A stretch of 64,000 nucleotides of DNA. Source: Massilia sp. BJB1822. Lineage in GTDB: Bacteria; Pseudomonadota; Gammaproteobacteria; Burkholderiales; Burkholderiaceae_D. The DNA lies in NCBI RefSeq assembly GCF_013369485.1, contig NZ_JABWEB010000002.1, positions 124,001 to 188,000 on the forward strand. The letters run 5' to 3'. A program made the translations under genes and the position numbers. The notes beneath the pieces were generated by a model. The model did no database searches. It was not told the DNA's origin and saw nothing but the letters and a program-made list of their open reading frames with translations. Below are positions 51,273 to 59,521 of the stretch, in pieces. Position 1 is the stretch's first letter; each line of letters begins with the position of its first letter.

Positions 51273-52736
51273 TTACTTCAGCACGACATTCCAGTTCTTT
51301 TCCACGCACTTCACGTAGTTGCCCGCAATGAGGGCGCTGTACGGCGTCTGATAGCTCACCAGCTGGCACTGGTAATCGCCGCCCGAACTCCAGTTTTTTT
51401 CCCAATAGATGTTGTAGGCCGCCGAGCTGGATGGCCCAAAGCGCTGCATGCTGGCGCAGGACAGCTGTTCGCTGCCGATATTCCAGCCCAGGTCCGCTGC
51501 GAACTGTTTGTAGTAGTCGATGCGGTTCTGTGCCGCCGGTTTTTCCGTTCCCTGTCCGCACTCGGCGTTGATGATCATGATGGTGGTGGCGAAGTTGTTG
51601 CCTGCGCCGGCCGTGCGGTCGGCCTGGTTCGGCACCCAGGTGCCATCCAGCACATGTAGCATGGAGGGCTTGGGTGGCTGCGGGAAGACGAAGAAGAAGG
51701 TGGCCGAGGCCAGGTTCAGCCAGGTCGATGCCACCAGGTCGGGATCTTTCAGCAGAACCGACTGGTCGCCCTTGTACATGGCCTGCGAGAAGGGACCGTA
51801 GTTGTAGTTGTAGGACAACTGCTTGGCGCCGCGCCCGAAGTATTTCTTGTAGCTGCCGTCGGCATTGCGGCCGCAGGTCCAGACGGTATTGAAGACCGGA
51901 TCGGCGCATTCGGTGTTGTAGCCGCAGCCCGGACCATTCTCCTCGCATCCCAGTTCGCGCAGATATTTCAGGCCCTGGCGCCATTGCGGCAGGGGAATGC
52001 TGGCGTTATGGTCGCCGGTTTCCTGTGCGAAGTGGGCGAACATGGTGGCCAGGCTGTGGCGGCAGATGGCGTCGGCGTTGCGGCCGTCGCTGTAGTCGTC
52101 GCAGATGGCGGGGAATTTGGCTATGGCCTGCAGGAAGCGGCGGTAGGTGTAGCTGGCCTCGCGGATGGAGAAGTAGAACTCCCATTTGGTTTCCGGCAGC
52201 AGGCGCTCGACCCGCTTCACATTGGCCGGATTGGAGGCCGCACCCGGCGTCACCGCATCCACGCCCGCATTGTCCAGGGTGCGAATGGATGCCTTCACCT
52301 TGCGGAAGAAATCGTTGTCGGTCAACGCCACTTCCTTTGCCTCGGCCTGGGCCTTGGTCGGCACGCCGCCCGGTCCTGGGCCAGGGCCGGGACCAGGACC
52401 TGGATCTGGATCGGGTGCATCGGCGATGTATTTCCACGGGCCGTAAGTATCGGCCTGGTTCGGCGTGCTGCCCTGGTTCCACCATTTGGCTTCGTACTGC
52501 TTGCCCTGGTAGATGGCGCACATGCCGGCGGTGTAAACCTGGCTGCTGTTCCATGCCGGACAGGAGGCGGCGGCCGACGCGGCAGCCATGCGCAAGCCCT
52601 GGTGCTGCTGGGCGCTGGCTGGACTGTCGGAGGAAGAGCCGCCGCAGGCAGCCAGCAGCAGGGCGGGCAGCACGGCGGAAGCGAGAGCGGAAGGATGGGC
52701 GCGGCCCAGCGCCGCAAGCGGGAAAGGGGATTTCAT
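51273..52736 (-). CDS. GH19 chitinase, lipoprotein with chitin-binding module
   Basis: 487 aa. Lipoprotein signal ends LLLAACGGS. A CBM5/12 module follows (CPAWNSSQVYTAGMCAIYQG, KWWNQGSTP), then a Pro/Asp/Gly linker (DPDPGPGPGPG) and the GH19 domain. In the latter MFAHFAQETGDHN holds the first catalytic Glu and YFGRGAKQLSYNYNYGPFSQ is the sugar-binding loop. It cleaves beta-1,4 GlcNAc links by inversion. AAGGAGACAAAC precedes ATG 52736; the frame further upstream is not part of the gene. Confidence 0.93.
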   Translation of the reverse strand: MKSPFPLAALGRAHPSALASAVLPALLLAACGGSSSDSPASAQQHQGLRMAAASAAASCPAWNSSQVYTAGMCAIYQGKQYEAKWWNQGSTPNQADTYGPWKYIADAPDPDPGPGPGPGPGPGGVPTKAQAEAKEVALTDNDFFRKVKASIRTLDNAGVDAVTPGAASNPANVKRVERLLPETKWEFYFSIREASYTYRRFLQAIAKFPAICDDYSDGRNADAICRHSLATMFAHFAQETGDHNASIPLPQWRQGLKYLRELGCEENGPGCGYNTECADPVFNTVWTCGRNADGSYKKYFGRGAKQLSYNYNYGPFSQAMYKGDQSVLLKDPDLVASTWLNLASATFFFVFPQPPKPSMLHVLDGTWVPNQADRTAGAGNNFATTIMIINAECGQGTEKPAAQNRIDYYKQFAADLGWNIGSEQLSCASMQRFGPSSSAAYNIYWEKNWSSGGDYQCQLVSYQTPYSALIAGNYVKCVEKNWNVVLK

Positions 52737-52842
52737 GTTTGTCTCCTTGATGGAAGAAGCGGAGCGCCAGGGCTGCTTGCCCCGGTGCTCCGCCTGGCGC
52801 GCCCGTGGTCTGGGCCACGGTGCGCGGATTTTCAAACGCGGT

Positions 52843-55209
52843 TTATTGCAGGCCCACCGGTAGTTCCGGATATTCGCTGCTCAGCGCATAGCGCACGCCG
52901 CCCACTGTGATGGTGTAGGCCGAGGGACCGGAGATCGGCAGCTGGTAGTTCAAGGTCAGCGCCACCGATGCGCCCGGCGCAATCGACTGCCAGGCCGGGA
53001 TGGTGAACTGGGCGCGGTTGAAGTTGGCCTTGAAGCCGCCGATATTGTTCGGCCCCGTGTAGCCGGCCTTGATCACCTTCAGCCCATAACCCGACTGGTC
53101 GCTCATATTCGCGGGCGCCGACACCGGATAGTCGAACTCCACCACCGAGCCGCCGGGGATGGTGGTGGCGCTGTTGTTCGTCACCGTCATCACCGGGTTG
53201 ATCGGATAGCTGCTGTCGCCCAAGGCCCAGCTGCCCAGCGAGATGCTGACCTTGGCGCTGGTGGCCGGAATCACGCTTTCGGCGCGCTTGTGGCCATACG
53301 GACCGGCCGCCTTGAAGGCGTTGAAGACATTGGTGGTCAGGGTGTAGCCCATGAAGTACTCGCCCTTGCCGCCGTTTTTCGACGGATGCCAGTCGTAGTC
53401 GCCCGCCAGTTCCCAGATCATGATGCCGCCGATATTGTTGTCGACGATGTACTTGGCCTTGGTGGCGATGGACTGCGTGGTTTCGGTCGAGATGAAGACC
53501 TTGCGCGTGGCGTTCCACAGCCATGGCGCCACCAGGGTGGCGTTGTAGTTGGCCTGGTAGGTGCCGGTCAGGGTTTTCTCGGTGACGCCGTAGGCATCCA
53601 GGTAGTCGGGCACGATGGCGTTCTGCAGGTTCAGCGCATGCCACAGCGGATTGCCGCCGCCGGGCAGGGGCTTGCCGTTGGTGTCGAGGTCGAACCAGAC
53701 GTTGTCGATGCCGATGGCGCCTGTGCCGCAGGTTTTGGTGCCGGCGCAGACCACGGTATCGCTGACCAGGGCGGTGGTGCCCCACAGGCCGCTGCTGCCG
53801 CCGTTCACATCGCGCCAGCCACGGGTGTAGTAAGGCACGCCGATATTGATGCGGCCTGCCTGCAGCGCGCCGCGGTAGTAGCGGTAAGCCCAGTCCACGT
53901 TCAGGTAGCCGATGCCGCCGTAGGAGTAGGCGTTGGCGGCGCGCAGTTCGCCGTCGTTGCCGTCGTCGAACAGGGCGGCGTTGGGGCCGACGAACTGGTT
54001 CCAGCCGCCATGCAGGTCATACGACATCAGGCTGGCGTAGTCCAGGTGCTTCAGGCCCGACAGGTTTTCCTCGCCGCGCAGCACCCAGCCCGAAGCCGAG
54101 CCGGCGATGGTCAGCAGGTAGTAGCGGTTGTCGGCCACTGCGGCGGCGTCGAGCTTGTCGCGCACCACTTTGAGCAGCTGGTTATAGCTCTTCATCAGGC
54201 CAGCCAGGCGCGGTTTCGACAGGCCGAAGTCGAGCGGGTTGCCGGCCTCGTTATTCGTGGTCGGATGCTCGTAGTCGATGTCGATGCCGTCGAAGAAGGT
54301 GTACTGGCGCAGCACGGCCACCATGGAATCGGCTAGGGTGTTGATGCCGGCCGTGTTGATGCTGCCGTCGGCATTGGTGGTGGCCGGATAGAAGCCGCCG
54401 CTGTCGGCCCAGCCGCCCACCGAGAGCATGATCTTCACGCCCGGATAGCGCTTCTTGTACTGGCTGAAGAGATTGAAGTGGCCCTTGTATGGCAGGCTGG
54501 GGTCCATGGCGGCGGCCGGGATGTCGGGCCAGGTGACGCCGGTATCGGGATTATCCGCCCCGCTGCCCAGCTTGACCTTGAAGGTGCTCTTGTCCACGCC
54601 GGCGAAGGCGTAATTGATGTGGGTGAGCTTATCCCACGGGATATCGGTGACCAGATAGGACGGGGCGCCGTTCTTGCCAGTGCGCCAGCTGGTGAAGTAG
54701 CCGACGATGCGACGATGCAGGCCATTGGCCAGCTTCTCGCGGCCATCGGTATCGTAGACACCGCAGTACGGCACATTGGTGACGCCGGAGACCAGGCCGT
54801 CCGGACGGCAGGCCACAGGAGTGGGCGTCGGTGTTGGCGTGGGCGTGGGAGTTGGGGTGGGCGTCGGTGTTGGAGTAGGCGTGGGTGTCGGCGTCGGGGT
54901 GGGCGTTGGAGTCGGCGTAGGCGTTGGCGTGGTTTGCAGCTGCCATGGGCCCCACTGGTCGGCGCCCGGCGCATTGTTCTGGGTCCACCATTTGGCGGTA
55001 TAGGTCTTGCCTTGATAGGTGACGCAGGCGCCGGCCGTGTAGACCTGGCTGGCGCTCCACTCGGCGCAGGCGGCGGCCGGAGCGGGCGCGGGGGCGGCGG
55101 CAAGGCGCGTGCCGGTGGGCGCGCTGGCGCCATTGTCGCCGCCGCCACCGCCGCAGGCCGCCAGGGCGCCGCCCAGCAAGACCATGAGTAAGGTGCTGTA
55201 GGTTTTCAT
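52843..55209 (-). CDS. GH18 chitinase, multidomain lipoprotein
   Basis: 788 aa. Lipobox LAACGGG, CBM5/12 module (CAEWSASQVYTAGACVTYQGK), a (Thr-Pro)n linker of about 40 residues, a GH18 barrel with the catalytic DxxDxDxE in FFDGIDIDYEHP, and a C-terminal CBM2-like module (VSISLGSWALGDSSYPINPV ... TLNYQLPISGP). It retains the GH18 Glu as proton donor. Gene order and strand link it to the GH19 and second GH18 genes. Confidence 0.94.
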   Translation of the reverse strand: MKTYSTLLMVLLGGALAACGGGGGDNGASAPTGTRLAAAPAPAPAAACAEWSASQVYTAGACVTYQGKTYTAKWWTQNNAPGADQWGPWQLQTTPTPTPTPTPTPTPTPTPTPTPTPTPTPTPTPTPTPTPVACRPDGLVSGVTNVPYCGVYDTDGREKLANGLHRRIVGYFTSWRTGKNGAPSYLVTDIPWDKLTHINYAFAGVDKSTFKVKLGSGADNPDTGVTWPDIPAAAMDPSLPYKGHFNLFSQYKKRYPGVKIMLSVGGWADSGGFYPATTNADGSINTAGINTLADSMVAVLRQYTFFDGIDIDYEHPTTNNEAGNPLDFGLSKPRLAGLMKSYNQLLKVVRDKLDAAAVADNRYYLLTIAGSASGWVLRGEENLSGLKHLDYASLMSYDLHGGWNQFVGPNAALFDDGNDGELRAANAYSYGGIGYLNVDWAYRYYRGALQAGRINIGVPYYTRGWRDVNGGSSGLWGTTALVSDTVVCAGTKTCGTGAIGIDNVWFDLDTNGKPLPGGGNPLWHALNLQNAIVPDYLDAYGVTEKTLTGTYQANYNATLVAPWLWNATRKVFISTETTQSIATKAKYIVDNNIGGIMIWELAGDYDWHPSKNGGKGEYFMGYTLTTNVFNAFKAAGPYGHKRAESVIPATSAKVSISLGSWALGDSSYPINPVMTVTNNSATTIPGGSVVEFDYPVSAPANMSDQSGYGLKVIKAGYTGPNNIGGFKANFNRAQFTIPAWQSIAPGASVALTLNYQLPISGPSAYTITVGGVRYALSSEYPELPVGLQ
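54820..54935 (-). repeat. (Thr-Pro)n linker repeat of GH18 chitinase 1
   Basis: Short repeats encoding alternating Thr-Pro, read on the plus strand as GTGGGCGT/GTTGGCGT-like units. The opposite strand gives a spurious VGVGVG frame. Confidence 0.8.
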
Positions 55210-55222
55210 TCTGTCTCCGTTT

Positions 55223-56248
55223 TTAGAAATCGTGATTAGGCGGGTAATTGCTATAGAAATCGTTGTCCCACAAGAAGTGGGTCGCGGCGATGGTCACGGA
55301 AATATCCAGACCCTCCACGAAATGCCACCAGCCCACCGGCAGGAACAGGATCTCGCCTGGTTCCAGAACGCAGTCCAGTACCGGAACACCCGTCATGTCC
55401 GGATAGCGCTGCACATCGATGGCGCGGCCATCGACCGGGGTGAAGCAGTGGCGCTGGTTGTATAGGCGCGGCGTGTCGCAGGGCGCGATCAGGCGCACGC
55501 GCTTGCGGCCCATGATCTGCACCATGAAGTTATTGGTCAGATCATGGTGGAAGGGGGTGATGGTGCCGGCGGGGCCGAACCAGAAAAAGCCCTGCTGCTC
55601 GCCGGCCGGCTTCAGATACTCGGGCAAGGCCGGCACGTCGGCCCACAGCTCGCGCAGCGCGTGGCGGTTGCGCGAATCGTTATTGGCCGTCATGTAGAAA
55701 TCGTTGGTATGGCCGCTGCTGCGCACCAGCTCCACGAATTCGCCGAAAGGGATCTGGCGCTTGTGGGCGATGCTGTTCATTTCATAATCCTGGTCGGCGT
55801 TGCGCCCGAACTGCACCTCGACGCTGCGCTCGCCGAACTGGCTGGCGAAGAAATCCAGGGTCCACTTGCTGCGCGCCGCGCAATCGTCCAGCATGCCGGT
55901 GATGATGACGGGGCGGTTCAGCGCATAGTGCTGCTGCAGGAAATCCTCGCGCGACAGCTTCTCGCGGCGCGGAATATGGATGGGCGCCAGGCGGTTGAGC
56001 TGGGCCTGGATGCCGATCACCCAATCGCGCTTGGCGAGCCGGTTGCGCAGGCGCTGCGAACCTTGCAGATAGGGGCTGCGCAGCGCCGCCTCGATCTCAT
56101 GGTGCGCCTCGACGCTGGAGATGCCGTTCTGCTGCAGGATGCCGGCCAGCGCCTCCGGGGGCGTGCCCAGGATCAGATTCTCCCCAATCCAGCGCCGCCA
56201 GTCATCCCCGATATTGCGCAGCTGATGCACCGTCGCACGACGTTTCAT
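55223..56248 (-). CDS. JmjC/cupin-8 type oxygenase-like protein
   Basis: A 341-aa protein with a helical N-terminal part of about 90 residues and a JmjC/cupin fold. Its probable Fe ligands are His-x-Asp in ITPFHHDLTNNF and a distal His in LPVGWWHFVEGLDISVTI. Nearby DRPVIITGMLDD-like text (NRPVIITGML) is typical of cupin-8 proteins. Such enzymes are 2-oxoglutarate-dependent protein or RNA hydroxylases. It sits between two chitinases, with unknown target. AGGAGGCATC precedes ATG 56248. Confidence 0.82.
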   Translation of the reverse strand: MKRRATVHQLRNIGDDWRRWIGENLILGTPPEALAGILQQNGISSVEAHHEIEAALRSPYLQGSQRLRNRLAKRDWVIGIQAQLNRLAPIHIPRREKLSREDFLQQHYALNRPVIITGMLDDCAARSKWTLDFFASQFGERSVEVQFGRNADQDYEMNSIAHKRQIPFGEFVELVRSSGHTNDFYMTANNDSRNRHALRELWADVPALPEYLKPAGEQQGFFWFGPAGTITPFHHDLTNNFMVQIMGRKRVRLIAPCDTPRLYNQRHCFTPVDGRAIDVQRYPDMTGVPVLDCVLEPGEILFLPVGWWHFVEGLDISVTIAATHFLWDNDFYSNYPPNHDF

Positions 56249-56267
56249 GATGCCTCCTCGAATAGTC

Positions 56268-56392
56268 GAGCCCGTGTCCACCGTGGGGTCAGACCCCAAT
56301 CGGACACGGTCTCATCTGTAAGACAGGTCAGCTAAGGCCGAGCTCGTGTCCGATTTGGGGTCTGACCCCAAGGTGGACACGGGCTCGGCAGT
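56268..56392. repeat. Inverted pair of GGGGTCAGACCCC elements
   Basis: Two copies of about 45 bp (56268-56314 and 56340-56388) are reverse complements of each other. Each contains a GTGTCCACC...GGGGTCAGACCCC...GGACAC palindrome, the same unit found in recO at 7711-7778. They fill the 147 bp between the JmjC gene and GH18 chitinase 2, and could stop transcription in both directions. Confidence 0.8.
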
Positions 56393-56395
56393 GGC

Positions 56396-58087
56396 TTAGC
56401 GGCCTTTCCAGACTTCGCTGGTCAGGGCGCCACTGGCGTCGCCGTCCAGCTCCCAGGAGAAGGCGCCGCGCAGGCCTTGATCGCGCATGTACTGCATCTT
56501 CGTGCCGATCACGGTGGCGTCGTCGTAGCTCCACCATTCACCGGTGGTGGTGTAGAGGAAGAGCTGCTTGGTGACGGGGTGGTAGGTGCGGGTGCCGGCC
56601 TTGCCTATGAGAACCTTGTAGTCCTCGATGCCGGTTTCCCAGGCGCCGTTGGCGCCGCCGCCAGCCGTCTGGTACAGGCCGTTGCCGTTGGCGCCGGCAG
56701 GCACGTTCTTCCAGCCGCGTCCGTAGAAGGGCACGCCGAGCAGGATCTTGTTCTTCGGCATGCCGGCGGCGACCAGGGCGGTGATGCCGTCGTGGGTGTT
56801 GTACTTGGCGACATTGCCGGTCGAGGGATCGGCCGGGTCGTGGTACAGCGGCGAGTGGAAGTTGGTGGTGTTTTCCCAGGCGCCGTGGAAGTCGTAGGTC
56901 ATCAAGTTGACCCAGTCCATGTACTGCTGGTACAGGGCCGGTTCGGTGTTGTTGATCTTGTCCACGCCGGCGCCGACGGCGGCGGTCAGCAGGTAGCGCT
57001 TGTTGTCCTTGACGCCCTGGGCATCGAGTTCTTCACGGAAGGCTTGCATCAGCAGCGTGAAGTTGTGCTTGTCGTTCACCGCGTCCACCGTGTTGTACGG
57101 CTGGCCGCCGCCGCCCGGGTATTCCCAGTCGATGTCGATGCCGTCAAACACGCCCTTGCCGGTGCCGGGGCCGCCGCGTCCATCCTGCACCGGCAGGTCG
57201 CCGGCAATGAATTGCTTGACGCAGGATTTGGCCAGCTGCTTGCGCAGGGCGTCGGTCTTGGCCGCGGCCGAGAAGTATTTCGACCAGGTCCAGCCGCCCA
57301 GCGAGATGAAGACTTTCAGGTTCGGGTGGGCTTGCTTGAGCAGTTTCAGCTGCAGGAAGTTGCCGGACAGCTTGGCATCCCACGGCACGGTTTGGCCGTT
57401 GACGGTGCGCGCCGGCTGGCGCTGGTAGTCGGCCCAGGCATCGCCGCCGGTCCCGGCGTCGGCTGGCGGCGGCGACTGGTTGCCGGTTTCGGTCTTGGTG
57501 ACCATATCGCATTCATAGCCGCCGTTCTTGGCGTAGACGTTGCCGAAGGCGTAGTTGATGAAGGTGAGCTGGTCGGCGATGCTGGTTTGTACGCCGTTGA
57601 CCGGGGTCTTGGTGGTGTGGATGTCGGCCACCTCGTAGGCGCGGCCATACACGCCCCATTGCGCGAAGTAGGAACCGATTTCGCGGCCGACTGGCGTTGG
57701 CGTCGGGGTGGGTGTCGGAGTTGGAGTAGGGGTTGGCGTCGGCGTGGGCGTCGGCGTTGGGGTTGGTGTGGGAGTCGGCGTAGGAGTCGGCGTTGGCGTT
57801 GGCGTGTCGGTCTGCAACTGCCATGGGCCCCACTGGTCGGCGCCCGGAACATTGTTCTGGGTCCACCACTTGGCTTTATAGGTTTTGCCGTTATAGGTCA
57901 CGCAGTCGCCTGCGGTGTAGACCTGGCTGGAACTCCATGCGGCGCAGGCGGCGGCCGCCATGGGTGCCGCTTGCGTTTTTCCCGAGATGCCGCCGGCGTC
58001 CGTGCCGCCGCCACCTCCACCGCAGGCAGCAAGCATGCTGCCGATGATGCCTATGACCAGGCTGTTCGCCCTGATAGCGTGTCGCAT
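56396..58087 (-). CDS. GH18 chitinase, lipoprotein with CBM5/12 module
   Basis: 563 aa. Lipobox LAACGGG, CBM5/12 module (CAAWSSSQVYTAGDCVTYNGK), a (Pro-Thr)n linker and the GH18 barrel with DGIDIDWEYPGGGG. The chitinase-D/A-type loop YFAQWGVYGR and FSWELDGD near the end are conserved. The module layout mirrors the other GH18 enzyme but lacks the C-terminal CBM2-like domain. AGGAGACAAT precedes ATG 58087. Confidence 0.94.
   Translation of the reverse strand: MRHAIRANSLVIGIIGSMLAACGGGGGGTDAGGISGKTQAAPMAAAACAAWSSSQVYTAGDCVTYNGKTYKAKWWTQNNVPGADQWGPWQLQTDTPTPTPTPTPTPTPTPTPTPTPTPTPTPTPTPTPTPTPVGREIGSYFAQWGVYGRAYEVADIHTTKTPVNGVQTSIADQLTFINYAFGNVYAKNGGYECDMVTKTETGNQSPPPADAGTGGDAWADYQRQPARTVNGQTVPWDAKLSGNFLQLKLLKQAHPNLKVFISLGGWTWSKYFSAAAKTDALRKQLAKSCVKQFIAGDLPVQDGRGGPGTGKGVFDGIDIDWEYPGGGGQPYNTVDAVNDKHNFTLLMQAFREELDAQGVKDNKRYLLTAAVGAGVDKINNTEPALYQQYMDWVNLMTYDFHGAWENTTNFHSPLYHDPADPSTGNVAKYNTHDGITALVAAGMPKNKILLGVPFYGRGWKNVPAGANGNGLYQTAGGGANGAWETGIEDYKVLIGKAGTRTYHPVTKQLFLYTTTGEWWSYDDATVIGTKMQYMRDQGLRGAFSWELDGDASGALTSEVWKGR
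57695..57810 (-). repeat. (Pro-Thr)n linker repeat of GH18 chitinase 2
   Basis: Repeated units encoding alternating Pro-Thr, similar in sequence and length to 54820-54935. The two linkers and flanking CBM codons are closely related and may recombine. Confidence 0.8.
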
Positions 58088-58392
58088 TATTGTCTCCTGA
58101 TTGTGAGTAAACCCCTACGCGTGGAAAAGCAGGGACGAGAATGCGGTGGCTCAAAGTGGTAGTCAAGTGGTTTCATTAAATGCATCCACTGTAATACCAG
58201 TTTCGAAATGCTAATAATGTTAGGTTTGCAATTTAAAAAGTGGTGTTTTTCTGGCGTCCCTATGAAGAAATCTGCTGCAATGCAGTAATTCACGCATAAG
58301 AAAATAACAAATTTGTTAAATTGTGCGGACCAGTTTTGGCCGGGCTGCAAGTGGTATGCGCCGGCCAAAAGCGGTCCTTAGCACCTGCGCGC
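58088..58392. other. Gene-free region upstream of chitinase 2
   Basis: About 300 bp with no coding sequence. It is AT-richer than the flanks (58190-58320) and should hold the chitinase promoter on the minus strand, but I see no consensus -35/-10 pair to assign. Confidence 0.5.
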
Positions 58393-59412
58393 TCAGGCCG
58401 CTGCCAGTTCCTGGCGCTCCAGGATGGCGCCGCTGTCGCGCAGGCGTTCGAGCATGTAGCGCGGCTCGATCAGCGTTTCGGGGAAGTACAGACCGGGGCC
58501 GGGTGCGGCGCGTCCGTCCAGTCCCAGCAGCCTTTCGATGCCGAGCGCCACGCCCAGCGCCGTCAGCGCCGCCTGGCCTGCGGGGTGCACCAGCTCGTGC
58601 CGGACCTGGCGTGCCGCGCCGCCGGCGTCGCGGCCGCTGATTTCGATGATGATTTCGGTGGAGAAGGCGGCGCCGCGGCGGCGGCTGGCCGATTCGCCCA
58701 GCGCGATATCGAGCCGTATGTCGCGTGCGCCGGTGGCCGCGCCGAGGCTGATCACATCGAACGGCGCGTAGGGCTGGGCGGGCAAGGGCACGCCGTCCAC
58801 GCTGACCAGGGTGCTGCCGTTGTCGCTGCTGGCGATCCAGCGGTATTGGCCGCCGCTCAGCACCAGCGTGTGCGGCGATTTGCCGATGATGCGCTCGTAG
58901 TCGGCATAAGCGGCGGGACCGCCCATATCCTGCTCGTCGAGCAGCACGCCGATGCGGATGGCATCGACGCTGGCGAATTCGCGCACGAATTGCAGGATGG
59001 GCAGGGTGGCCGCGCCGGCCAGCCACTGGCTGCCCAGCAGGACCGCGCTGGCCTGGGGGCGGTGGATGTAGTGCGCCACTTCCGGCCCCAGCTCGAAGGT
59101 GCCGCTGGAGACGCTCATGTACGGCAGGCCATGGGCTTGCGCGTATTTCAGCGAATTCAGGGTATCGTCCTTGAGGAAGACCGCGACGGCGCTGAAGCGC
59201 GCATCGGCGGGCAGGCCCAGGCCGGGACGGCTCAGGTCGATGCGCGCGGCGCTGACTGTGGCGGGATCGATTTCGCGCGCCACGGCGCCGGCTTTCTCCA
59301 GATCTCGGGCGCCGAGCACGATGGGCAGGCTGGGATGCAGCTGGTGCAGGGTGCGCGCGGCGCGCGCGCCAACAATGCCGGAACCGCCGATAATGAGTAC
59401 AGGTGCAGTCAT
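58393..59412 (-). CDS. Saccharopine-dehydrogenase-like NAD(P)-binding protein
   Basis: A 339-aa protein with an N-terminal Rossmann motif (VLIIGGSGIVGARAARTL). The family includes saccharopine dehydrogenases and KARI-like reductases; the second half is a less conserved substrate domain. Reaction unknown. It is divergent from the FAD-Rieske gene, with a perfect operator-like palindrome in the gap. Confidence 0.82.
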   Translation of the reverse strand: MTAPVLIIGGSGIVGARAARTLHQLHPSLPIVLGARDLEKAGAVAREIDPATVSAARIDLSRPGLGLPADARFSAVAVFLKDDTLNSLKYAQAHGLPYMSVSSGTFELGPEVAHYIHRPQASAVLLGSQWLAGAATLPILQFVREFASVDAIRIGVLLDEQDMGGPAAYADYERIIGKSPHTLVLSGGQYRWIASSDNGSTLVSVDGVPLPAQPYAPFDVISLGAATGARDIRLDIALGESASRRRGAAFSTEIIIEISGRDAGGAARQVRHELVHPAGQAALTALGVALGIERLLGLDGRAAPGPGLYFPETLIEPRYMLERLRDSGAILERQELAAA

Positions 59413-59445
59413 AAAACCTCCGTGGGTTGAAGAAAACGAATTAAC

Positions 59446-59472
59446 CTACCAATCGTAACATACGATTGGTAG
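59446..59472. promoter_or_regulatory. Perfect 12-bp inverted repeat, divergent operator
   Basis: CTACCAATCGTA (59446-59457), ACA spacer, TACGATTGGTAG (59461-59472). The perfect arms between two divergent oxidoreductase genes indicate a dimeric regulator site, probably TetR-type. No regulator gene is next to it. Confidence 0.75.
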
Positions 59473-59521
59473 CTTGTGCTGGAGGCGGCTGCATATCCCT
59501 ACACTCGCAAGGGAGACTGTC

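Noticed and set aside
54776..55003. VGVGVG-repeat small protein on the plus strand
   Set aside because: It is the reverse reading of the (Thr-Pro)n linker of the chitinase.
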